Of a stretch of DNA of 23,047 nucleotides, positions 14,690 to 22,274 are shown in pieces. Origin of the DNA: CAZRHR01 sp964599915. Its GTDB lineage: Bacteria > Bacteroidota > Bacteroidia > CAIKAF01. Each line of letters opens with the position of its first letter. Within the stretch, counting starts at the first letter, position 1. The position numbers were made by a program, and so were the translations under genes. The notes under the pieces were generated by a model. That model had not been told where the DNA came from and ran no database searches. It was given only the letters and a program-made list of their open reading frames with translations. The stretch is taken from assembly GCA_964599915.1 (NCBI GenBank), contig CAZRHR010000045.1, forward strand, positions 1 through 23,047, given 5' to 3'.

Positions 14690-15532
14690 ATGAACGAAAC
14701 GATGGTAGAGAAAAGAAAACTGCCTCTGGTCGTTTTATCCGATGTTCACCTAGGCACTTTTGGCTGCCAAGCCAAAGCACTCCATGCTTATCTTAAATCC
14801 ATTCAGCCGGACATGTTGGTGCTCAATGGAGACATCATGGATATCTGGCAGTTTCGAAAAAGCTATTTTCCTAAGTCGCATCTCAAAGTGCTGAAACGTC
14901 TTTTTCAAATGGCGGCCGAAGGCACACGTGTGGTTTACATCACCGGAAACCATGACGAGGCATTACGTAGGTTTGCTCCCTTTAAACTAGACCAAATTGA
15001 GCTCGTCAATAAAAAGATTCTCACTTTAAACGGCCAAAACGTTTGGATTTTTCATGGAGATATTTTTGACGCTTCGGTGCACCATAGCAAATGGATTGCC
15101 CGTTTGGGCGGCTGGGGTTATGACATACTTATCCGATTGAATACCTTGATTAACCATGGATTAGCGTTCATGGGAAAGGAGCGTTACTCGCTTTCAGGCC
15201 GCATTAAATCCAGCGTAAAAAAAGCGGTAAAATGGATTGGCGATTTCGAGCAAACCGCCGCTGAATTAGCCATTGAGCAAAACTACCAAGTGGTCATTTG
15301 TGGTCACATTCATCAACCGGCCAAACGCATCATTGAAACCACGCGAGGAAAAGTTCTGTACCTCAATGCCGGAGATTGGGTAGAAAACTGCACCGCCCTA
15401 GAGTTTAATGAGGGACAGTGGCAGATTTACCAACATGACTTTTTGCCTGTTTCACAAAATGAGGAGTCGGAAACCATGATTGACCCTAAGGACCTGTATT
15501 ATTTGCTGCAAAATGTAATGCCTTCCAGCTGA
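14690..15532 (+). CDS. LpxH-like metallophosphoesterase (UDP-2,3-diacylglucosamine diphosphatase family)
   Basis: A 280-residue calcineurin-like phosphoesterase. I start it at 14690 because homology to the family begins directly after it, and a near-consensus promoter box TATCTTTT (14664-14671) lies downstream of the alternative ATG at 14585. All metal-binding motifs are visible: DVH (18-20), NGD with Asp48, GNHD (86-89), FHGD, and GHIHQ near the C-terminal third. LpxH proteins cleave UDP-diacylglucosamine to lipid X in lipid A synthesis. This protein is somewhat longer, with a helical segment (about 130-190) and an extra C-terminal tail, and may be a paralogue acting on another lipid-linked diphosphate. 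It overlaps the following glycosyltransferase gene by one base (TGATG), so the two are translated as a pair. Confidence 0.87.
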   Translation: MNETMVEKRKLPLVVLSDVHLGTFGCQAKALHAYLKSIQPDMLVLNGDIMDIWQFRKSYFPKSHLKVLKRLFQMAAEGTRVVYITGNHDEALRRFAPFKLDQIELVNKKILTLNGQNVWIFHGDIFDASVHHSKWIARLGGWGYDILIRLNTLINHGLAFMGKERYSLSGRIKSSVKKAVKWIGDFEQTAAELAIEQNYQVVICGHIHQPAKRIIETTRGKVLYLNAGDWVENCTALEFNEGQWQIYQHDFLPVSQNEESETMIDPKDLYYLLQNVMPSS

Positions 15533-16509
15533 TGCGCATATTGTACGCCACACAGAAAACGGGCAATGGCCACCTTGCAAGGGCTCAGGAACTCATTCCG
15601 AGACTTAGACAACATGCACAGGTGGATGTATTGGTGAGCGGCTCGCAATCTCAATTCCCCTTAAATGAAACTTTCCAATATGATTTTCCCGGCATCTCAC
15701 TTTTCTATTCAGGTTCAGGTGGATTAGATTATAGACAATTAATCTTTAAAAACCGTTGGGCCCATTTTTACCGCACTTTAAAAAGCTTAAAACTGCCGGA
15801 TTATCACTTAATCATCAATGATTATGAACCTATTACTGCAAGGCTGGCCTCAAAAATGGACACCCCGATAGTAGGTTGCTCTCACCAAGCGGCTTTATTT
15901 TTTCCCGGCGTTCCCAAACCGAACCATGTTTCAAAAATTTCCTTAGAGATTATTCGCCGTTATGCGCCTGTCAAAGAATCACTTGGACTTCATTTTTTTC
16001 CTTGGCATCCCCAGCTTTATCCCCCCATTATTAGAAGCCGAATCAAGCAACTCAGACCACATGCGCTTGGAGATTACCTCGCTTATCTTCCGGCATTTTC
16101 GGATGACACGCTGATTCGCGTATTTTCTCAAACGCCAGTCTCCTGGTGCATTTTTTCTAAATATGCAAACCAAGTGGTTCACGCGAACAACGTCACTATT
16201 TTGCCCATTGATGATGCAGCGTTCCTATCGGCCTTAGAGGCCGCGCCGGGAATACTCTGCCAAGCGGGTTTTGAATTGCCTGCGGAAGCCTTGTTTTTAA
16301 AGAAAAAACTTGCGGTAATACCCATTAAGGGACAAACTGAACAAGCATATAATGCAGAAGCGCTAAAATCTTTGGGGGTTCCTGTATTCTCTAAGCTGAA
16401 ATCAGCCCAAATTACGGATTGGATTCATCATCCGCAGGTGCCTCAGGTCGACTTTCCTGACCAAACGGAACATTTGGTGGAGCACTTGCTTTCATTTGCC
16501 AAAACTTAG
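15532..16509 (+). CDS. MJ1255/VC2487-type glycosyltransferase
   Basis: A 325-residue GT-B protein, probably cytoplasmic or membrane-associated. The N terminus MRILYATQKTGNGHLARAQE carries the glycine-rich GNGH loop typical of this family (Glyco_trans_1_3-like). DYHLIINDYEPITARLA and a GCSHQAALF segment with a conserved His follow. The C-terminal half has APGILCQAGFELPAEALFLKKKLAVIPIKGQTEQAYNAEAL, the donor-binding region with Gly, Glu and Gln residues typical of MurG-like enzymes. Its start codon shares a base with the stop of the LpxH-like gene, pointing to one pathway, most likely glycosylation of a lipid. Donor and acceptor are unknown. The convergent permease gene ends 19 bases further on, with no terminator visible between them. 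Confidence 0.82.
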   Translation: MRILYATQKTGNGHLARAQELIPRLRQHAQVDVLVSGSQSQFPLNETFQYDFPGISLFYSGSGGLDYRQLIFKNRWAHFYRTLKSLKLPDYHLIINDYEPITARLASKMDTPIVGCSHQAALFFPGVPKPNHVSKISLEIIRRYAPVKESLGLHFFPWHPQLYPPIIRSRIKQLRPHALGDYLAYLPAFSDDTLIRVFSQTPVSWCIFSKYANQVVHANNVTILPIDDAAFLSALEAAPGILCQAGFELPAEALFLKKKLAVIPIKGQTEQAYNAEALKSLGVPVFSKLKSAQITDWIHHPQVPQVDFPDQTEHLVEHLLSFAKT

Positions 16510-16528
16510 TCCGAAATTCTTATCGAAT

Positions 16529-17941
16529 TCAGCGATTTAACCAGGTTGGGAAGAGCTCTTTCGCCATCCCTTTTCCCCGAATCGCCAACGGATACAAGGC
16601 CATAACCAAAAAACCCAACACAGGAACCCAATAGCCCTGTACCACCTGGCCCGATTCCATCCATGCCGCTTGCAACGGCGGCAACACCGCGCCGCCCGTA
16701 ATCATAATGATGAGCAAACTACTGCCCCGATGGGTATTTTTACCCAAACCCTGCACCGCCAAAGCAAAAATACAAGACCATAAAACTGAGCAACATAAAC
16801 CGGCAGATACCACCAGCAAAGCGCCAATTGGCCCTTGAATCCACATTCCGGATAAAACAGCTACAGCGCCGGAAAGCCCCAACCACCACAACATCGCCGT
16901 AGGGCGCTCTTTCGCCAAAAAATAGGGAACCATTAAAACCAACGGCATGATCAATGCAAAAGGCCATAACCCCTGAATTTTTTCCCATGATGTGCCACTT
17001 AACCACATACTTAACAGCGCAACGCCAAAAGCTAAAAAAGGCGCTACAAGTTTAAGCCAAAACGTTGTGTTTACGGAACGACCCAGCACCACTACTGCAC
17101 CCATCCAACGACCCATCATAAGCGACGCCCAGTAAAGCGATGCATAATGCACCGTTTCCGAAGGTTTTAATCCCAAAAAAGAACGTTGCTCTAATAACAT
17201 GGCCAGGTTACTGCTCAAACTCACTTCCGTGCCCACATAAATGAACAGCGCTACCATCCCCAACACAAATGGAAGTCCCCAAAGTTTTTTTTCTTCTTTT
17301 CCCGCTCCTTCGCCGGTATCTAAGGAGGGTTCCGGCAACGAAACCATAGACAAAAACAATAAAATCACAGTAAACACAGCGCCTACCCCTACATAAGCCC
17401 ATCCAATTTCTGTGAGCGATGAAATACCGGACGCGAAAATCATTTTTCCCATAAAGAGCGGGCCCAGCGTGGTGCCAAGGGAATTTAATGCGCCCGCAAA
17501 ATTGACCCGTTGCGCGGCAAAGGCTTCCTCGCCCATGGCAAGTAAATAAGGATTTGCGACCATTTGAAGTACGGAAAATCCAAGGCCCATGAATAACAAT
17601 GCCGTAAGCAATAAACCGTAGCTTTGGCCTTGGGCGGCAGGATAAAATGCGAAACCACCTAAAGCAGCCAAACCTAAACCCAACAATAAACTTCCTTTCG
17701 CACCCAGTTTTTGCACCAAATCCCAACCTAACCAAGAAAGCAAAAACAAACTGGCACCGCCCAATCCATACGCCAAATAAAAGACCACATCTACCCGCAT
17801 GGCTTGGGTTTGTGATAAATTAAAAACCTCCTTCACCGCCGGAATCAGAACCGTATTAGAGGACGCAACAAAGCCCCAAAGAAAAAAAAGAGACACCATG
17901 GCCCACAGGCCCGTTGAATAGGTGGATTTTGTGTTGTTCAT
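16529..17941 (-). CDS. FucP/GluP-like sugar:proton symporter (MFS)
   Basis: A 470-residue membrane protein of the major facilitator superfamily with about 12 hydrophobic segments. The first helix, FFLWGFVASSNTVLIPAVKE, shows the FxxWGFxxxxNxxLxP pattern of the L-fucose/glucose-galactose permease group, and FNLSQTQAMRVDVVFYLAY follows it. I start it at 17941 (MNNTKSTYSTGLWAM); an upstream ATG at 18040 would overlap the divergent methyltransferase gene and add an unrelated, Cys/His-rich stretch. The family imports hexoses with protons, and the sugar is not resolved here. No sugar-processing enzyme lies next to it. The upstream minus-strand sequence has only an imperfect box (CATATTTG). Confidence 0.88.
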   Translation of the reverse strand: MNNTKSTYSTGLWAMVSLFFLWGFVASSNTVLIPAVKEVFNLSQTQAMRVDVVFYLAYGLGGASLFLLSWLGWDLVQKLGAKGSLLLGLGLAALGGFAFYPAAQGQSYGLLLTALLFMGLGFSVLQMVANPYLLAMGEEAFAAQRVNFAGALNSLGTTLGPLFMGKMIFASGISSLTEIGWAYVGVGAVFTVILLFLSMVSLPEPSLDTGEGAGKEEKKLWGLPFVLGMVALFIYVGTEVSLSSNLAMLLEQRSFLGLKPSETVHYASLYWASLMMGRWMGAVVVLGRSVNTTFWLKLVAPFLAFGVALLSMWLSGTSWEKIQGLWPFALIMPLVLMVPYFLAKERPTAMLWWLGLSGAVAVLSGMWIQGPIGALLVVSAGLCCSVLWSCIFALAVQGLGKNTHRGSSLLIIMITGGAVLPPLQAAWMESGQVVQGYWVPVLGFLVMALYPLAIRGKGMAKELFPTWLNR

Positions 17942-18005
17942 GGTAGCTTCATTGGTAGTGTTGCAACAAATATGCAAAACCTGAGCGAAATGGGGCCAAT
18001 TTTCG

Positions 18006-18013
18006 TAGTTTTG
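18006..18013 (+). promoter_or_regulatory. Promoter -7 box of the methyltransferase/ZIP pair
   Basis: TAGTTTTG matches TAnnTTTG exactly and ends 19 bases before the ATG at 18033, giving a leader of about 14 bases. No TTTG at the -33 position. Confidence 0.5.
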
Positions 18014-18032
18014 CAGGCTATTTTGAAAAGAT

Positions 18033-18779
18033 ATGACCAAAGCTTGGTTTGAAACCTGGTTCGATGCACCCTATTATCCCCTGCTTTACAAGCATCGGGA
18101 CCATGAGGAAGCGGCCTTGTTTTTGAACCGTCTGCTTGAAAAGCTAGCCTTAAGCCCACCGGCCACCATGTTGGATGTGGCTTGTGGACGCGGCCGTCAT
18201 GCGGTTTATCTGCATCAAAAAGGATTTACCGTGACCGGCTTCGATTTGTCAGAGGCCTCCATTCAAGAGGCGCGAAAGCAGGAAGCACGCGGCTTGCACT
18301 TCGAAGTGCGGGACATGCGACAGCCGTTCACCCATCCACAATGGGATTTGGTGCTGAACCTTTTTACCAGTTTTGGATATTTCGATGCCGATGCCGACTC
18401 TTTTCGAGCCATGCAGGCCATGGCCTCCGCGGTGCTGCCCGGTGGAAGTTTAGTTCTGGATTACCTGGAGCCCGGATCGGTACAAGTCGCGCCAAGTTTG
18501 GCAGAAGCCATTCCGGAAGAATACAGCACCGAAGGCGTGACCTTTGTGATTCGGAAATACCGCGAAGGGGGCTTTGTTTACAAAGATATTTTTGTAGAAG
18601 ACGGCGCCGCCATGTACACCTTTCAAGAAAAAGTCCGGCTATTCGAAAAAGGCGATTTACTTCACATGGCCGAGCGTTGTGGGTTGGAGCCCATGGCCGT
18701 GTTTGGCGATTACGCCCTATCGCCTTGGACGGCAGGATGTCCTAGACAAATTCATTGGTTTAAAAAGTCCGCCTTATGA
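18033..18779 (+). CDS. Class I SAM-dependent methyltransferase
   Basis: A 248-residue cytoplasmic enzyme. SAM-binding motif I is MLDVACGRGRHAVYL (46-60), with the acidic end of strand 2 in VTGFDLSEAS. Motif II/III follows in WDLVLNLFTSFGYFD and the post-motif region in LPGGSLVLDYLEP. The N terminus (WFETWFDAPYYPLLYKHRDHEEA) is typical of a Bacteroidota subfamily of unknown substrate. The gene overlaps the ZIP transporter start by four bases (ATGA), so both are expressed together, but I see no functional link between them. It starts at the only ATG near the promoter box. Confidence 0.88.
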   Translation: MTKAWFETWFDAPYYPLLYKHRDHEEAALFLNRLLEKLALSPPATMLDVACGRGRHAVYLHQKGFTVTGFDLSEASIQEARKQEARGLHFEVRDMRQPFTHPQWDLVLNLFTSFGYFDADADSFRAMQAMASAVLPGGSLVLDYLEPGSVQVAPSLAEAIPEEYSTEGVTFVIRKYREGGFVYKDIFVEDGAAMYTFQEKVRLFEKGDLLHMAERCGLEPMAVFGDYALSPWTAGCPRQIHWFKKSAL

Positions 18780-19495
18780 ATTTGATTCTTTTGGCTTTAT
18801 TCATTTCACTTCCCGCCTTTTTGGCCGGGGTAGGTATGCTGGCTTTACAACCCGGAAAGTCCCTCATTCGTTTGTTATTGGGGTTTTCAGGCGCGTTTTT
18901 ACTCACCATTACTTTACTGCATATTTTGCCCGAAGTCTATGTGCACAATGGCGCTTCTGCAGGGATTTGGGTTTTGCTTGGCTTTGCCATTCAAATTTTG
19001 CTGGATACTTTTTCCCGTGGCGTAGAACATGGTCACCTCCATCTCTCCGAACATGGTGCACCCAAAAAGCGCGTAGTGGGTTTAATGGTGGTAGGACTTT
19101 GTTTGCATGCGTTTATTGAGGGGTTGCCTTTGAGCCAAACCAAGACTTTTCCTGACCCATTGGCCATGGGCATCATGCTTCATTCTATCCCTGTGGCGGC
19201 TGCTTTTACGGCGCTGTTATTCATGGAAAAGTTTCAGAAAAGCCATGTTTTACTTTTGTTAGGACTATTTATTCTGATGGCGCCTTTGGGCATGGCTACA
19301 GGATATGTATTTGAGGCGTCCGGTTTTCATGCGTTTCATGACATTGCCTTGGCTTTAACGGTGGGCATTTTCTTGCATCTGTCTACCACCATTTTATTTG
19401 AATCCGGCGATCATCACCAGTACAAAATACGTCGTGTGGCTGCCATTTTACTGGGCATGGCCTTTGGCCTGTTTACCGTGTGGATATCCCATTAA
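18776..19495 (+). CDS. ZIP-family divalent metal transporter
   Basis: A 239-residue inner-membrane protein with about eight hydrophobic helices. A His-rich loop EHGHLHLSEHG lies between helices 3 and 4, as in ZIP zinc/iron transporters. Helix 4 carries HAFIEGLPL and helix 5 LHSIPVAAAFTALL. In well-studied ZIP proteins these helices read HNxxEG and HxxPE. Here the Asn is Ala and the helix-5 Glu is missing, so the two-metal site is reduced to His/Glu plus His. Metal import into the cytoplasm is therefore likely but the metal and mechanism are open. Co-translated with the methyltransferase through the ATGA overlap. Confidence 0.85.
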   Translation: MNLILLALFISLPAFLAGVGMLALQPGKSLIRLLLGFSGAFLLTITLLHILPEVYVHNGASAGIWVLLGFAIQILLDTFSRGVEHGHLHLSEHGAPKKRVVGLMVVGLCLHAFIEGLPLSQTKTFPDPLAMGIMLHSIPVAAAFTALLFMEKFQKSHVLLLLGLFILMAPLGMATGYVFEASGFHAFHDIALALTVGIFLHLSTTILFESGDHHQYKIRRVAAILLGMAFGLFTVWISH

Positions 19496-19567
19496 AATCC
19501 ACCTGATTCCCAACATAATTTAACGCGAGGGCTATTTTGTCTAAACATTATTCCCGTTTAGTTTTTC

Positions 19568-19575
19568 TACTTTTG
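19568..19575 (+). promoter_or_regulatory. Promoter -7 box of the peroxiredoxin gene
   Basis: TACTTTTG matches TAnnTTTG exactly, 38 bases before the ATG at 19614. The nearest TTTG upstream (19536-19539) is 28 bases away, too far for the usual -33 box. Confidence 0.55.
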
Positions 19576-19613
19576 CACCGTTCGATTGTTGAACCAAATC
19601 AAAACTAAATAAC

Positions 19614-20243
19614 ATGTCATTAGTCACTAAAAAAGCTCCTTCTTTCACCGCTTCTGCTGTGATTAACGGAGAAGAGATTGTGGAGAATTTCTCCTTAGAC
19701 CAATATGTAGGAAAGAAATACGTAGTGTTTTTCTTTTACCCAAAAGATTTCACTTTCGTTTGTCCTACCGAGCTGCATGCTTTTCAGGAAAAACTAGCTG
19801 AATTTGAAGCCCGCAACGTACAAGTAGTGGCTTGTTCCACCGATACAGAACAATCTCACTGGGGTTGGTTGCAAATGGACAAAAAGGCCGGTGGCATTCA
19901 GGGCATCACGTATCCCGTAGTGGCCGACACCACCAAAACCATTGCCATGAACTATGGTGTATTGTTTGGGGAGTATGGTTATGATGAAGAGGGCCAAATG
20001 GTAGCTGATGGTCCAATGATTGCTTTCCGCGGTTTGTTTTTGATTGACAAAAACGGCGTAGTACAGCATGAATTGATTAACAACTTGCCTTTGGGAAGAA
20101 ATGTGGATGAGGCTTTGCGTATGGTAGATGCCTTACAATATTTCGAAGAGAAAGGCGAAGTTTGCCCTGCCAACTGGAGCAAAGGAAAAGACGGCATGAA
20201 AGCTTCTCATGAAGGCGTTGCCAATTATTTGTCTAACCACTGA
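19614..20243 (+). CDS. Typical 2-Cys peroxiredoxin (AhpC/Prx1 type)
   Basis: A 209-residue cytoplasmic thiol peroxidase that reduces hydrogen peroxide and alkyl hydroperoxides. The peroxidatic cysteine is Cys50 in FTFVCPTEL, and the resolving cysteine is in EVCPANW near residue 184, so both are present. Length and the GITYPVVAD, AFRGLFLID and VDEALRMVDALQ segments fit the Prx1/AhpC group. No AhpF-type reductase is adjacent, so thioredoxin is the probable reductant (inference). It stands alone, with its own promoter box, an AT-rich leader of about 33 bases and a strong terminator. Confidence 0.95.
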   Translation: MSLVTKKAPSFTASAVINGEEIVENFSLDQYVGKKYVVFFFYPKDFTFVCPTELHAFQEKLAEFEARNVQVVACSTDTEQSHWGWLQMDKKAGGIQGITYPVVADTTKTIAMNYGVLFGEYGYDEEGQMVADGPMIAFRGLFLIDKNGVVQHELINNLPLGRNVDEALRMVDALQYFEEKGEVCPANWSKGKDGMKASHEGVANYLSNH

Positions 20244-20265
20244 TTCTTTTCAGAAAGAAAATTCA

Positions 20266-20297
20266 CCCGCCGGAATGCGATTCCGGCGGGTTTTTTT
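20266..20297 (+). terminator. Intrinsic terminator after peroxiredoxin
   Basis: CCCGCCGGAA (20266-20275) and TTCCGGCGGG (20281-20290) form a perfect 10-bp GC-rich stem with a 5-base loop TGCGA, followed by seven T (20291-20297). The last T also begins TATCTTTA, a near-consensus promoter box for nadK. Confidence 0.93.
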
Positions 20298-20323
20298 ATC
20301 TTTAGTTCAAATAAAACATCGGC

Positions 20324-21202
20324 GTGAACATTGCCCTTTACGGCCACACCTTGAGGCCGGAATACAACACCACTTTACGGCATTTTTTTTCCTTTTTGGC
20401 CCATAAAAATGTAACCGTGACCATTGCGGCGCGTTTTTCACACGTGCTTAAAACCGTGTTTGGGGTTCAGCATCAATTTCTAGAATTTCAAGAAGAGCAA
20501 GGTTTACCAGCAGAAACAGACGTGTTGGTGAGTTTGGGTGGAGATGGCACCACCTTGGGTGCAGCCTTATTGGTGAAAGACAGCGGCATTCCAATTTTGG
20601 GGTTGAACCTGGGCAGGCTTGGTTTTTTGGCCAGTATTCCGCCTGAGCAACTGGAAGAAGCGCTGGAGCAAGTATTGGCGCGGAATTTCAGGTTAGACCC
20701 AAGGACATTGGTCGGCGTCACCACAGAGGGTCAGCCTTTTGGTCCGCAAGCTTTTGCATTAAATGAAATCACTGTATTGAAGAAAGACTCATCTTCCATG
20801 GTGACCATTCAATGTTGGATAGACGATGAGTTTTTTAATGCATATTGGGCAGATGGTCTTATTGTGTCCACCCCAACGGGCTCTACCGGCTATAGTTTAA
20901 GTTGTGGCGGGCCTATTTTACTCCCACAATCACCCAGTTTGGTTTTAACTCCTATCGCGCCACACAATTTAAACGTTCGCCCGGTTGTAATTCCGGACAC
21001 CTCTACCATCCGCCTCAAGGTAACATCAAGAACATCAGACTTTTTAGTTTCTTTGGATTCTCGTTCTTTTCACTTTTCGGAAGGAAAAGATTTAACCTTA
21101 CAAAAAATGCGTTTTCATGTGAATTTTATTCAACTTGCTTCAAACAGCTTCACGGAAACGTTGAGAAACAAGCTCTTATGGGGTGTTGACAAAAGAAATT
21201 AA
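20324..21202 (+). CDS. nadK: NAD kinase
   Basis: A 292-residue cytoplasmic enzyme that phosphorylates NAD to NADP using ATP. Diagnostic motifs are VSLGGDGTTLGAALLV with GGDGT, ILGLNLGRLGFLA, ALNEITVLKKDSSSMVTI with the NE/D pair, and DGLIVSTPTGSTGYSLSCGGPI. It starts with GTG at 20324; the protein then opens NIALYGHTLRP, which is where NAD kinases normally begin, and no in-frame ATG fits. A box TATCTTTA (20297-20304) ends 19 bases before the GTG. NAD kinase followed by DUF6089-type genes is a familiar Bacteroidota arrangement, in which isoprenyl transferase and BamA usually come next. Confidence 0.95.
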   Translation: MNIALYGHTLRPEYNTTLRHFFSFLAHKNVTVTIAARFSHVLKTVFGVQHQFLEFQEEQGLPAETDVLVSLGGDGTTLGAALLVKDSGIPILGLNLGRLGFLASIPPEQLEEALEQVLARNFRLDPRTLVGVTTEGQPFGPQAFALNEITVLKKDSSSMVTIQCWIDDEFFNAYWADGLIVSTPTGSTGYSLSCGGPILLPQSPSLVLTPIAPHNLNVRPVVIPDTSTIRLKVTSRTSDFLVSLDSRSFHFSEGKDLTLQKMRFHVNFIQLASNSFTETLRNKLLWGVDKRN

Positions 21203-21229
21203 TGTGTATAGGATGTTAGAAAATTTTAT

Positions 21230-21237
21230 TACTTTTG
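21230..21237 (+). promoter_or_regulatory. Promoter -7 box of the DUF6089 genes
   Basis: TACTTTTG matches TAnnTTTG exactly and predicts a start near 21243, a leader of about 38 bases. The ATG at 21254 is only about 11 bases into the transcript. No TTTG lies 19 bp upstream. Confidence 0.5.
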
Positions 21238-21280
21238 TGCAGATTAAACCCAGGTGTTTGCAATTTTTAATATAGGCAAA

Positions 21281-22225
21281 ATGAAAAAAATCTTACTTGC
21301 CGGAGCCGTTGTTCTCTGTTCGTATGCTCAACTCGATGCGCAGCAGGCCCGTTATAAGTCCCGCGATGAGCTGATGGACAATTTAGAGTTATCGGCTGGT
21401 ATTGGCATGGTAAACTTTCTTGGAGAACTGGGTGGTGCCAATGACATTGGTCGCTCGTTTCTCGCGGATTTCGAATTTGATGCCTTACGCCCCAATTTCC
21501 AAATTGGTGCCCGTTTCCGCTGGAACCGCTTTTTAGCTTCTAAAGCTTTTGTTCAATATGGATGGATTACCGGGAATGATGCCTGGACCCGTGACCGGTT
21601 CCGTAACGACAGAAACCTCTACTTCCGCTCTCATTTGCTGGATTTTGGTTCCACCATGGAGTTTTACTTCCTTCCTCAGTTGCCCACCAAAGGCCGCTAT
21701 AAAAGAAGAGGTTTACAAGCCAGACAAGGCCGTCCTGTGTTGGGATATATTTCTACAGGTGTCACCGGTTTCTGGTTTGACCCAACTGCAGTAGATGCTA
21801 ATGGCGTAGCGCATTCCCTTCAGCCGCTCGGCACCGAAGGTCAATTTATTTTCCCAACCCGCACCCCCTACAACCGTGTACAGGTTGCCATTCCTATTGG
21901 ACTGGGTTTCCAGTTCCGCTTGTCAGATGACTTTAGCCTAGATGTAGAAATTTCTTACCGTAAAACGTTCACAGATTACATCGATGATGTGTCCATGACC
22001 TTTGTAGACAAGAATCTTTTCTCCAACGACCTAGCTGAATATTTTTCAGATCGTGGATTATACTTGGATCCAGTGGATCCAGATTATGGTCACGAAAAAT
22101 TTGGTCCTGGCCAACAGCGTGGAAACCCACAAGACAATGACGCCATTTTGTACATGAACTTCTCTTTGACATGGAAGTTAGGCGCCATGCGTGGAGACCG
22201 TGCGAAATATCACCAATCCCGCTGA
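21281..22225 (+). CDS. DUF6089-like outer-membrane beta-barrel protein, first copy
   Basis: A 314-residue exported protein. The start at 21281 gives a signal peptide, MKKILLAGAVVLCSYAQLDA; an in-frame ATG at 21254 would add nine residues in front of the lysines and is less likely. The mature part looks like a barrel of alternating strands: LELSAGIGMVNFLGELGG, FQIGARFRWNRFLASKAFVQYG, YFRSHLLDFGSTMEFYFLPQL, VAIPIGLGFQFRLSDDFSLDVEISYRKTFTDYIDDVS. It ends with RGNPQDNDAILYMNFSLTWKL. It shares layout with the gene that follows (same order of GxGxxxFLGEL, EF.FLP, P.G.GF.WR/FR and TDYxDDVS blocks), so the pair are tandem paralogues. Role in the envelope is unknown. Confidence 0.8.
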   Translation: MKKILLAGAVVLCSYAQLDAQQARYKSRDELMDNLELSAGIGMVNFLGELGGANDIGRSFLADFEFDALRPNFQIGARFRWNRFLASKAFVQYGWITGNDAWTRDRFRNDRNLYFRSHLLDFGSTMEFYFLPQLPTKGRYKRRGLQARQGRPVLGYISTGVTGFWFDPTAVDANGVAHSLQPLGTEGQFIFPTRTPYNRVQVAIPIGLGFQFRLSDDFSLDVEISYRKTFTDYIDDVSMTFVDKNLFSNDLAEYFSDRGLYLDPVDPDYGHEKFGPGQQRGNPQDNDAILYMNFSLTWKLGAMRGDRAKYHQSR

Positions 22226-22274
22226 TTTACAGCACACAATTTTTCGGCCGTGCCGCCGTTCATATTAACCTCCG

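Noticed and set aside
16510..16528. AT-rich inverted repeat (AATTC/GAATT) between the convergent glycosyltransferase and permease genes as a two-way terminator
   Set aside because: The stem is only five A/T-rich pairs and has no T-run in either direction.
17942..18040. Upstream start for the FucP-like permease at 18040
   Set aside because: It would overlap the divergent methyltransferase gene and its promoter box, and the added residues do not resemble the family.
18182..18745. Plus-strand frame of 187 codons in another frame of the methyltransferase
   Set aside because: Arg/Gly/His-rich and without motifs; the methyltransferase frame contains the SAM-binding motifs.
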